Notes under the pieces: model-generated
The model's input: the letters and a program-made list of their open reading frames with translations, nothing else
Database searches by the model: none
What the model was told of the DNA's origin: nothing
Shown here: piece by piece, positions 8,878-18,410 of the stretch
How positions within the stretch are numbered: the stretch's first letter is position 1
Layout: each line of letters opens with the position of its first letter
Source: Mesorhizobium terrae
GTDB taxonomy: Bacteria > Pseudomonadota > Alphaproteobacteria > Rhizobiales > Rhizobiaceae
Assembly: GCF_008727715.1 (NCBI RefSeq)
Contig: NZ_CP044218.1
Location: 1,674,001-1,738,000 of the forward strand
DNA length: 64,000 bases
Reading direction: 5' to 3'
Program-made: the position numbers and the translations under genes

Positions 8878-9504
8878 ATGAAACTCTACTACGCCACCGG
8901 CACCTGCTCGCTCTCGCCGCACATCGTTGCACTGGAAGCCGGCATTGCCCTCGACTTTGAAAAGGTCAATCTCGCCAGAACTCCCCATCCGACCGAGACC
9001 GGAGCAGACTACACCGCCGTCAACCCGAACGGCTATGTGCCCGCGCTCGAACTGGACAACGGCTCGGTGCTGACCGAGGGCGCTGCCATAGTGCAGTATC
9101 TCGCCGACCTGAAGCCGGAATCCGGTCTCGTGCCGGCCGCCGGCACGGCGGAGCGCTACCGGCAGCAGTCCTGGCTGAACTTCATCGCCACCGAACTGCA
9201 CAAGATGTACAGCCCGTGGCTGTTTCATCCCGAATACGGCATGCAGGCGCAGGATGTCGCCCGCAAGAAAATCGCCGAACGGCTGGTCTTCGTCGAAACC
9301 CATCTGGCGAAATCCGGGCCGTTCCTGATGGGCGAATATTTCAGTGCCGCCGACGCCTATCTCTTCACTATCGTCGGCTGGTCGGCCTTCGCCAAGGTCG
9401 ACCTTTCCGCCTTCCCGCATCTGCGCGCCTTCATGGACCGCGTCGGCGCACGGCCTGCAGTGCGCGAGGCGATGCGGGCCGAAGGCATGAAGGTTGCGGC
9501 CTGA
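8878..9504 (+). CDS. glutathione S-transferase (beta-class-like)
   Basis: 208 residues. The thioredoxin-fold N-terminal domain starts MKLYYATGTCSLSPHIVALE, with the beta-class Cys of GTCSLSPH at residue 10. NPNGYVPALELDNGSVLTEGAAIVQYLAD carries the cis-Pro and the SNAIL/TRAIL-like glutathione-binding segment (TEGAAI). The all-helical C-terminal domain contains FSAADAYLFTIVGW. Starts at 8878 after AAAGGA. It is followed 11 bp later by a second, different GST in the same orientation. Cytoplasmic detoxification; substrate unknown. Confidence 0.92.
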   Translation: MKLYYATGTCSLSPHIVALEAGIALDFEKVNLARTPHPTETGADYTAVNPNGYVPALELDNGSVLTEGAAIVQYLADLKPESGLVPAAGTAERYRQQSWLNFIATELHKMYSPWLFHPEYGMQAQDVARKKIAERLVFVETHLAKSGPFLMGEYFSAADAYLFTIVGWSAFAKVDLSAFPHLRAFMDRVGARPAVREAMRAEGMKVAA

Positions 9505-9515
9505 GGAGCATCGTC

Positions 9516-10190
9516 ATGCAGACCCTAACTCTCGTCAGCCACCATCTGTGCCCCTATGTGCAGCGGGCGGCGATCGCGCTTTCCGAGAAAGGCATCGGGT
9601 TCGAGAAGATCATGATCGATCTCGCCGACAAGCCGGAATGGTTCGCGGCTATATCGCCGCTCGGCAAGGTACCACTGCTGATCGTGCGGCAACCCGATGG
9701 CTCGCAAACCGTGCTCTTCGAAAGCTCGGTGATCTGCGAATATATCGAGGAGACGCAGGGCAGGCTCCGGCTGCACCCGGTCGATCCGCTGACGCGTGCC
9801 GAGCACCGCGCCTGGATGGAATTCGGCTCGAACATCCTGTCCGACATCTGGGGGCTGGAGACGACGGCGGCCCCGGCGGTCTATGAGCAGAAACGCGTGG
9901 CGATCGCGCAGAAGTTCGAGCGCATCGAAAGCGTGCTCGGCGAAGGACCTTATTTTGCCGGCGCGAACTTCAGCCTGGTCGATGCGGTTTTCGCGCCGGT
10001 CTTCCGCTATTTCGACCTGTTCGACACGATCGCCGAGACCCGGGTCTTTAAGAACGCGCCACGGGTCCGCGCCTGGCGGACGGCGCTCGCGGAAAGGCCG
10101 AGCGTACGCATGGCGGTCGGAACTGACTACCCTGACCGGTTGCGCGCATTTCTCCAACGGCACGATGCCTATCTTCTCAAGGCTGCCTGA
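9516..10190 (+). CDS. glutathione S-transferase family protein
   Basis: 224 residues with the GST fold: an N-terminal thioredoxin-like domain with LVSHHLCPYVQRAAIALSEK (the CPYVQR motif typical of omega- or dehydroascorbate-reductase-like GSTs, Cys near residue 12), GKVPLLIV with cis-Pro, and FESSVICEYIEE for glutathione binding. The C-terminal helical domain has FAGANFSLVDAVFAPVF. Start ATG 9516 has GAGGAG 7 bp upstream. It is in tandem with, but clearly divergent from, the preceding GST, so this is not a recent duplication. A hairpin terminator follows at 10210-10240. Confidence 0.9.
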   Translation: MQTLTLVSHHLCPYVQRAAIALSEKGIGFEKIMIDLADKPEWFAAISPLGKVPLLIVRQPDGSQTVLFESSVICEYIEETQGRLRLHPVDPLTRAEHRAWMEFGSNILSDIWGLETTAAPAVYEQKRVAIAQKFERIESVLGEGPYFAGANFSLVDAVFAPVFRYFDLFDTIAETRVFKNAPRVRAWRTALAERPSVRMAVGTDYPDRLRAFLQRHDAYLLKAA

Positions 10191-10209
10191 GAACGCCAGA
10201 CGCATACGT

Positions 10210-10240
10210 CGAAGGCGCCACGCAAGTTGCGGCGCCTTCG
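10210..10240. terminator. bidirectional hairpin terminator between GST and P-type ATPase genes
   Basis: CGAAGGCGCC and GGCGCCTTCG form a perfect 10-bp stem with an 11-nt loop, followed by GTTTCC. It lies in the 60-bp convergent gap between the two genes. The T tract is short, so it is a moderate-quality intrinsic terminator. Confidence 0.6.
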
Positions 10241-10250
10241 TTTCCATCAA

Positions 10251-12590
<2,340 letters not shown>

Positions 12591-12627
12591 GATCATTCCC
12601 TTGACTATGTTCAGGCAGACGCTACAT

Positions 12628-12644
12628 CCTCTAGCGACTAGAGG
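12628..12644. promoter_or_regulatory. MerR-type palindromic operator/promoter of the metal-efflux ATPase
   Basis: CCTCTAG-CGA-CTAGAGG, a perfect 7-3-7 inverted repeat between the ATPase and merR genes. On the ATPase strand it fills the spacer between a TTGCTC -35-like and a TAGCGT -10-like hexamer about 19 bp apart, the elongated spacing typical of MerR-activated promoters. On the other strand TTGACT (12601) and TACATC (12623) could serve merR. Confidence 0.7.
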
Positions 12645-12657
12645 AGCAAGAGGAAAA

Positions 12658-13083
12658 ATGAAGTCGGATCTGACCATCGGCGAAGTGGCGGCGCAGAGCG
12701 GCGTGAAGGTGCCTACTATCCGCTACTATGAGCAGATCGGACTGCTGCCGGAGCCACCGCGCACCGAGGGCAACCGGCGCTTCTATGACGCCAAGGGCCT
12801 GCGCCGACTGGCCTTCATACGCCATGCCCGCGAGCTCGGCTTCGACGTCGCGGCGATCCGCACGCTGCTTATCTTGCAAGACGATCCGAACCAGCCTTGC
12901 GCCAGCGCCGACGCCATCGCCAAGGCCCGGCTGATTGAAGTGGAGCAGCGCATCGCCAGCCTGACGGCGTTGAAGTCCGAGTTGGAAGTGATGGTGGAGG
13001 GCTGCCGGCACGGACGGCTCGCCGAATGCCGGGTGATCGAGGTGCTTGCCGACCACGGCAAATGCATGCACCCAGAACACTAG
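12658..13083 (+). CDS. MerR-family metal-responsive transcriptional regulator (ZntR/CadR/PbrR-like)
   Basis: 141 residues. The N-terminal MerR winged helix LTIGEVAAQSGVKVPTIRYYEQIGLLP is followed by a dimerisation coiled coil and the C-terminal metal-binding region. Candidate ligand Cys residues lie at DDPNQPCASADAI, EGCRHGRLAECRV and HGKCMH, the pattern seen in Zn/Cd/Pb sensors. Start ATG 12658 follows AAGAGGAAAA. Divergent from the P-type ATPase; expected to bind the palindrome at 12628-12644 and activate the pump when metal is high. Confidence 0.9.
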   Translation: MKSDLTIGEVAAQSGVKVPTIRYYEQIGLLPEPPRTEGNRRFYDAKGLRRLAFIRHARELGFDVAAIRTLLILQDDPNQPCASADAIAKARLIEVEQRIASLTALKSELEVMVEGCRHGRLAECRVIEVLADHGKCMHPEH

Positions 13084-13554
13084 GACCGACTGTTGTTCCG
13101 CCAAGCGACGGCCGCCGGCTGAGCCGCGATCGGAGTTTGACAGACCGATGCGCCGCTGTTTCAACAGGCAATACTCGCGCGTTCGTCATCGAAAGATTTT
13201 GCCCGACGGCTGGAAGCTCGGTAGGCAACCTCAAACAAGCCATGTCGCCCGCCCGCCATATTCAGGAAAATAGCGAAAGTGTTTGCGACAAAGGTGGCCG
13301 AGTGAGCTCTTGCGCCGGGGAAACAACCGGAAGTACTTCCAGATAACTTGGGCAGCGAGCGTGCCTCATGTCTGTTTGTCGATTTCTCCATTGCGGGAAA
13401 TCGGCATCAAGCACCGGTAGACTGGTGTTTGTTGACGACAGGGTTCAGCCAGGGTCAAGACCGCGGTTCGTGACATCACGGGGCGGCATTGGTTGTGCGC
13501 GGCAGGGGGCCGGGAGCAGCCGATGAGGAGGAAACGGGCAGCGGAGGAAAAGCT
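13084..13554. other. 471-bp intergenic region without a supported gene
   Basis: Lies between merR and the purine permease, both rightward. I see no convincing ORF, RNA gene or riboswitch fold. It ends in a strong ribosome-binding site (GCGGAGGAAAAG) for the permease. It presumably holds the permease promoter, but no good -35/-10 pair is evident. Confidence 0.5.
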
Positions 13555-14844
13555 ATGCTCGAGAAGTATTTTGAACTGAAGGAACTGGGAACGTCGGTGC
13601 GCATCGAGGTGATCGCCGGCATCACCACCTTCCTGACGATGTCTTACATCATCTTCGTCAATCCGGAGATCCTGTCTTCGACGGGCATGGACAGGAGTTC
13701 GGTGTTCGTCGCCACCTGTCTGGCTGCGGCGCTCGGTTCGCTGATCATGGCGACGGTGGCAAAATGGCCGATCGGCATGGCGCCTGGCATGGGCCTCAAC
13801 GCCTTCTTCGCCTTCGGTGTCGTCGGCGCCATGGGTTTCACCTGGCAGCAGGCACTTGGCGCGGTGTTCATCTCTGGCTTGATCTTCCTGCTCCTGACCG
13901 TGACCGGTATCCGCAGCTGGCTGATCGCCGGCATCCCGCATTCCATGCGCAGTGCGATCGCCGCCGGCATCGGCTTGTTTCTGGCTATCATCGCGCTGAA
14001 GAGCTCCGGCATCGTCATCGCCAGCGACGCCACCTTCGTCCAGCTCGGCCATCTCAACACGACCGGGCCGCTGCTGGCCATCCTCGGCTTCTTCATCATC
14101 GCCTCGCTCGATGGGCTCAAGGTACCGGGCGCCATCCTGATCGGCATCCTGGTCATCACCGTCCTGTCGATGTTGCTCGGCGTGAGCCATTTCCAGGGCA
14201 TCTTCTCGATGCCGCCCTCGATCGCACCGACCTTTCTGCAACTCGACATCGTCGGCGCACTGCACAGCGGCCTGGTCCATGTCATTCTGGTGTTCGTCCT
14301 GGTCGAGGTGTTCGATGCTACAGGCACGCTGATCGGCGTCGCCAAGCGGGCCCGGCTGATCGAAGAGAGCAAGCCGAACCGGCTCGGCCGCGCGCTTTTG
14401 GCCGATAGCACCGCGATCGTCGCCGGCTCGCTGCTCGGCACGTCCTCGACCACCGCTTATGTCGAAAGCGCGTCCGGCGTGCAGGCTGGCGGCCGCAGCG
14501 GCCTCACCGCCCTGGTGATCGGCCTGCTGTTCCTCGCAGCCCTGTTCATCTCGCCGCTCGCCGGTTCCGTGCCGGTCTATGCGACCGCGCCGGCACTGCT
14601 CTATGTCGCGTGTCTGATGATGCGCGAGCTGATCGAGGTCGACTGGGCCGAGATCACCGAGGCAGCACCGGCCGCGCTGACGGCGCTGATGATGCCGTTC
14701 ACCTATTCCATCGCCAACGGTCTCGCTTTCGGCTTCATCAGCTACGCCGTTCTGAAGACACTGACCGGCCGCATCCGCGAAGTGCATCTGGCGACCTGGC
14801 TGGTGGCGATCCTGTTCGTCATCCGCTTCGCCTTCGTCGGCTAA
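13555..14844 (+). CDS. NCS2-family purine permease (AzgA-like, adenine/guanine/hypoxanthine)
   Basis: 429 residues, very hydrophobic, 12-14 predicted membrane segments. Recognisable AzgA-branch features: LGTSVRIEVIAGITTFLTMS at the N terminus, YIIFVNPEIL, the conserved GMAPGMGLNAFFAF (about residues 75-88), FVLVEVFDATGTLIGVAKRA, and LLGTSSTTAYVESASGVQAG. Members of this COG2252 branch are proton-coupled purine importers of the inner membrane. The ATG at 13555 has a GGAGGAAAAG site. No purine enzyme gene is adjacent. A strong terminator follows at 14860-14902. Confidence 0.92.
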   Translation: MLEKYFELKELGTSVRIEVIAGITTFLTMSYIIFVNPEILSSTGMDRSSVFVATCLAAALGSLIMATVAKWPIGMAPGMGLNAFFAFGVVGAMGFTWQQALGAVFISGLIFLLLTVTGIRSWLIAGIPHSMRSAIAAGIGLFLAIIALKSSGIVIASDATFVQLGHLNTTGPLLAILGFFIIASLDGLKVPGAILIGILVITVLSMLLGVSHFQGIFSMPPSIAPTFLQLDIVGALHSGLVHVILVFVLVEVFDATGTLIGVAKRARLIEESKPNRLGRALLADSTAIVAGSLLGTSSTTAYVESASGVQAGGRSGLTALVIGLLFLAALFISPLAGSVPVYATAPALLYVACLMMRELIEVDWAEITEAAPAALTALMMPFTYSIANGLAFGFISYAVLKTLTGRIREVHLATWLVAILFVIRFAFVG

Positions 14845-14859
14845 TCTCAGGCGACGAGC

Positions 14860-14902
14860 AGCCGCGGATCTGGCTTGTCCGGATCCGCGGCTGTTGTTTT
14901 TC
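14860..14902 (+). terminator. intrinsic terminator of the purine permease gene
   Basis: AGCCGCGGATC (14860-14870) pairs perfectly with GATCCGCGGCT (14882-14892); the stem is followed by GTTGTTTTTCT. It begins 16 bp after the permease stop. Confidence 0.85.
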
Positions 14903-14944
14903 TACCCTGAGACTGGAGGTCCGTTCGGCCCCTCGGGCATGCGT

Positions 14945-15436
14945 TCAGCCACCAAAAACCAAGACGGCTTCGACCTCGTCGTCATACATGTCGCCGGTCT
15001 CCTTGAAGCCCAGCCGCTTGTAGAAACCTTCCGGGCTAGCCTCACCGACACCATAGCTGGTGTAGAGCTCGCCGATACCGCGCGCCTTCAGGTCTCGCAC
15101 GACCAGCGCGATGGCCTTCTGGCCGAAACCCTTGCCCTGAAACGGTCCGCCAACCATCAGCCGCCACAGGAACACGCCCGGACAGTCGATGCCGTCGTCG
15201 TGGTCGGCGCCGATGTGCAGCATGATGAAACCGACCAGCGTGTCGTCGGCATAGATGGCGCGAAACCAGGCGTTTTCCGAAAAATGCGCTTCGGCGATCG
15301 AAATGCCATTGTCGGCAACCTTGTTGCGCTGCGCCTCGCTCAGCGTTTCGCTGAGATCGCAGACGTCGCCGACCGTGTGGACGGTGACGCGCCGAAGCGT
15401 AACTTCGGCATCAGCCGCGAGGGTATCTTCACTCAT
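14945..15436 (-). CDS. GNAT-family N-acetyltransferase
   Basis: 163 residues covering a whole GNAT domain. The acetyl-CoA loop is in FLWRLMVGGPFQGKGFGQKA (QGKGFG, the R/QxxGxG/A motif), preceded by VGFIMLHIGADHDDG and followed by SYGVGEASPEGFYKRLGFKETG. The overall arrangement resembles spermine/spermidine and BltD-type acetyltransferases, but the substrate is not defined. ATG at 15436. Transcribed leftward, convergent with the purine permease; upstream is the hybrid kinase, also leftward, with a 179-bp gap. Confidence 0.85.
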   Translation of the reverse strand: MSEDTLAADAEVTLRRVTVHTVGDVCDLSETLSEAQRNKVADNGISIAEAHFSENAWFRAIYADDTLVGFIMLHIGADHDDGIDCPGVFLWRLMVGGPFQGKGFGQKAIALVVRDLKARGIGELYTSYGVGEASPEGFYKRLGFKETGDMYDDEVEAVLVFGG

Positions 15437-15615
15437 GGTCTTTCCATTCCTGCAGGGTATGCTTGGCAGCCCTGTCGGGCCGCCGCGTTCGCGTCGCGAA
15501 CCGGCATGCGCCTACGCACGAACCGCGGCGGGACCAAGGCGCAAGAAGAGCTTCGCGAGCGACCGTTTAGTTGGCCCCACGCCGATGTGCTTCAGGCTTC
15601 CTGCTCTTGGCCAGA

Positions 15616-17388
15616 TCAGCGCAGCCCATCGGTGCCAGCCAGTAGGTTATTGGAACGAACCGCCGCGATCGCGTCGCGCAGTTCTTCGCCGCTGACCGGC
15701 TTGTGCAAGATGCGGAAACCGCTGGCGGTGGCTTCCTTGATGCGCGACGGCGAGGTGTCGCCGGTGACGATGATTCCCGGTACGGACCGGCCGAGATAGG
15801 CGTTCAACGCATGGATCGCCTCGACGCCAGTGGTATCGTCCTTCAAGCGATAATCCGCGACGATGAGGTCGACCGGAGCAGCGTCCATCCGGGCGGCGGC
15901 GGCATGGGCCATCTGCGCATCAATCGCGGATTGTCCGGCATAGACGCGGTAGCCCTCGAGCTCGAGCAAGCGAACCATCGCATCCAGAACATCGCGCTCG
16001 TCATCGACAATCATGATGCTCGCCGCCGAATGTTCGCGCGGCATGCTTTCGACCGGTGAGGGCAGCAGGCGCATACGAACGGCGGGCATGGCGACTGAAA
16101 ACATCGACCCGCGCCCGGTGACGGAGGCAAGTTTCAGCGGGTGGCCAAGCAATTCCGCCGTGCGGCGAACGATGGCAAGGCCCAGGCCCAAACCCTGGGT
16201 GCGATCCCTTGCCGGGTTCTGCAGTTGCACGAATTCCTCGAACACAGCCTCCCGTTGATCTTCGGGAATGCCCGAACCGGTATCCCAAACCTGGATTTCA
16301 ACCAACTCTCCGCGCCGGCGACAGCCGAGCAAGACGCCGCCGCGTCTGGTGTAGCGGAACGCATTCGACAACAGATTGTCGAGAATGCGCTTCAGCATCA
16401 TCGGGTCGGTGTCGACAAGAACGGTGGTCTGCGCGACGCGCCAACGCAGGCCCCTTGCCGTTGCTTCGTCGGCAAACTCCTCGCGAAGATTGCGGAAGAG
16501 CTCGCCGAGATCGACGGTTTCACGCGCAACGGTGACGACACCGGCATCCAGCCGCGAAATATCGAGAAGTGCGTTGAGCAGGCCGCTGAGATTGCCAACG
16601 ATGGATTTTGCCGATCCCGCCAGGCTGCGCGCTTGCTCTCCCGGCACGTCGCCGCGCTGGCCGAGCACGGAAAGGGTAGACACCAACAAACCAAGGGCGT
16701 GGATCGGTTGCCGCAAATCGTGAGATGCGGCCGCCAGGAACCGCGTCTTGGCGTGATCGGCGGCCTTGGCGCGATCGCGCTCTTCCTGCAAGTGGCCGAT
16801 CAGCCCGACATTTTCCAGGCGCAGCCTGATCGATTCATGCAACGTGCGATAGGCGATGAGGCCATAGTAGATGTTGATGACGATGAGGCAGACGAGCAGG
16901 AACAGATAGGCATCGCCGACCACCCCCGGCATGGTCGTGAAACGCGCAGCAACCGGTATCGTCGTCGCCAGGATCGAGCCGACGAGCGCCGGTGGAAAGG
17001 CAGACAGGGACGGAATGGTCCCACTGACAAGGCCCGCGAGGATCGCGACGATAAAGGCAAACAGATGCGGCTGGTCGGGCACGAAGCCGATCCAGGTCAG
17101 CATGCCCCAGAGCAACCCCGACACCCACGAAAAGACGGCCGCCAACCAGGCCCATCTGCGCAAGGAACCTGGTGTTCTAGGCCGTTTCCAGAAACGCCGC
17201 GCCGCAAGGACACGGGCTGCGGTCAGCGCATAGACCGCAATAGCCCACGGTGCGAGCCAGCTTGCTGGAATGGAGCCGTGGAGCACATAGATGACGCCGA
17301 GCGAGATCGTGACGTTGGAGATGACGATACCATAGGCGTTACGGTAGAGATGCTCGACCAGCGCTTCCTGGATTTTGTCGTCTTGCAC
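15616..17388 (-). CDS. membrane hybrid sensor histidine kinase / response regulator
   Basis: About 590 residues. Order: six or so membrane helices (about 15-190), short coiled coil (EERDRAKAADHAKTRF), HisKA with phospho-His in AAASHDLRQPIHAL (about 230), HATPase with DNLLSNAFRYTRRGGV, VWDTGSGIPEDQ and TQGLGLGLAIV, then a receiver domain (MIVDDERDVLDAM, phospho-acceptor in DLIVADYRL, TGDTSPSRIKEA). The SHDLRQP H-box is typical of kinases paired with NarL/LuxR regulators, as found divergently here. GTG 17388 is chosen because GGAGG lies 5 bp upstream; the in-frame ATG at 17460 has no Shine-Dalgarno site. Signal unknown. Confidence 0.88.
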   Translation of the reverse strand: MQDDKIQEALVEHLYRNAYGIVISNVTISLGVIYVLHGSIPASWLAPWAIAVYALTAARVLAARRFWKRPRTPGSLRRWAWLAAVFSWVSGLLWGMLTWIGFVPDQPHLFAFIVAILAGLVSGTIPSLSAFPPALVGSILATTIPVAARFTTMPGVVGDAYLFLLVCLIVINIYYGLIAYRTLHESIRLRLENVGLIGHLQEERDRAKAADHAKTRFLAAASHDLRQPIHALGLLVSTLSVLGQRGDVPGEQARSLAGSAKSIVGNLSGLLNALLDISRLDAGVVTVARETVDLGELFRNLREEFADEATARGLRWRVAQTTVLVDTDPMMLKRILDNLLSNAFRYTRRGGVLLGCRRRGELVEIQVWDTGSGIPEDQREAVFEEFVQLQNPARDRTQGLGLGLAIVRRTAELLGHPLKLASVTGRGSMFSVAMPAVRMRLLPSPVESMPREHSAASIMIVDDERDVLDAMVRLLELEGYRVYAGQSAIDAQMAHAAAARMDAAPVDLIVADYRLKDDTTGVEAIHALNAYLGRSVPGIIVTGDTSPSRIKEATASGFRILHKPVSGEELRDAIAAVRSNNLLAGTDGLR

Positions 17389-17508
17389 CGCGACCTCCGA
17401 TATCCTGCCGGGTGCCTGCTTCTTCCGGACGGTCCCGATCCCTCTGCTGATGTTTTCCATAAATTAGCGATCAGTAGAATAGCTAGAGGGGTATTGTGTT
17501 GAGGTTGC

Positions 17509-18168
17509 ATGATCCGCCAGCTGACCACCATTCTTGCCGACGACCATGCCATCGTGCGCGAAGGGCTCAAACTGCTCATCACCGCCATGGACGACGTTTC
17601 GGTGATCGCCGAAGCCGCCGACGGCCAGTCGCTGCTCAAACTCGTGCAAGAGACCAGGGCCGATCTTCTGGTACTCGATCTCGGCATGCCGGGCGTCTCC
17701 GGTGTTCCATTCATCGCCGAGATCAGGGACATCGCGCCACGCCTGAAGATTGTCGTTCTGACCGCCAATACCGAACCGCGTACGGTGCGCGCGGCGCTGG
17801 AGGCCGGCGCCAACGCCTATCTTACCAAGGACGGAGACCCCGAAGAACTGGGCGCCGCGATCGAAACACTGCGGCATGGCAAGACCTATGTGGCACGAAC
17901 CGTCCGCTTCGCCATTGCCGACCCGGCCGATCGGAACAAACCGCCGGTCGCGCCGGAAATCGTTTCGCCGGTGCCGCTGACGCCGCGCGAACGACAGACG
18001 CTGCTTCTGGTGGCGCAAGGCCTGACGGCGCGCGAGACCGCCGAGCGGCTCGGCATCAGCCCGGCAACCGCGCGCAAGCATCGCGAAAACCTGATGCGGA
18101 AGCTCGATCTTCATACCACCGCTGAACTAACCGCCTATGCGGTCAGATTGGGGTTGCCCGCAGGTTGA
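17509..18168 (+). CDS. NarL/LuxR-family response regulator
   Basis: 219 residues. Receiver domain 1-125 with the acidic pair ILADDHAIVREGLKLL, phospho-acceptor Asp in LLVLDLGMPGVSG, the Thr of VLTANTEP and the Lys of YLTKDGDPEEL. A C-terminal LuxR-type helix-turn-helix follows (about 155-210): LTPRERQTLLLVAQGLTARE then RLGISPATARKHRENLMRKL. Divergent from the hybrid kinase with a 120-bp gap; the two very likely form one phosphorelay. The target operon is not evident. Confidence 0.92.
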   Translation: MIRQLTTILADDHAIVREGLKLLITAMDDVSVIAEAADGQSLLKLVQETRADLLVLDLGMPGVSGVPFIAEIRDIAPRLKIVVLTANTEPRTVRAALEAGANAYLTKDGDPEELGAAIETLRHGKTYVARTVRFAIADPADRNKPPVAPEIVSPVPLTPRERQTLLLVAQGLTARETAERLGISPATARKHRENLMRKLDLHTTAELTAYAVRLGLPAG

Positions 18169-18214
18169 AAGCGAAGGCCCGCATCTGCGGACCTGAACGA
18201 GGCGGGAGGATCGC

Positions 18215-18410
18215 GTGTTTTTCAGGTTCAATCCAAAGGAAAACCCATGGCGATTATTCCGGGCAGCCACGCGCGTTCACAAAGGCGGCATGCTTCTCGT
18301 GATCGGAACGGGCTGAGATTGTCGGCGGCCCATCGGCTCGCCGTTCGTCGGCAACCTCCTGCTGCTGCTCAACCTGCCGCTGATCAATATCTTCGCCCGC
18401 GCGCGGTCGG
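18215..18410 (+). pseudogene. possible gene remnant (transport-protein-like fragments)
   Basis: A GTG at 18215 with GGGAGGA 4 bp upstream opens a 33-codon frame (starts FFRFNPKENPWRLF) that ends in TGA at 18314. Past that stop, the same frame continues with SPFVGNLLLLLNLPLINIFA up to the stop of the leftward ABC gene. The latter stretch resembles the hydrophobic GN-LLLNLPLI segment of TctA-type tricarboxylate permeases, which is recall-based and unverified. It may be a decayed gene cut by rearrangement next to the peptide-transport region, or chance. Confidence 0.25.

Noticed and set aside
8878..10190. Tandem GST genes as a recent duplication
   Set aside because: The active-site regions (GTCSLSPH versus LCPYVQR) and overall sequence differ too much; they are distinct subfamilies.
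15616..17460. ATG at 17460 as the start of the hybrid kinase
   Set aside because: No Shine-Dalgarno sequence; GTG 17388 has GGAGG at good spacing and gives a normal N terminus.
18175..18200. AGGCCCGC-ATCT-GCGGACCT as terminator of the NarL-type regulator
   Set aside because: Imperfect stem and no T tract, too weak to list as a feature.
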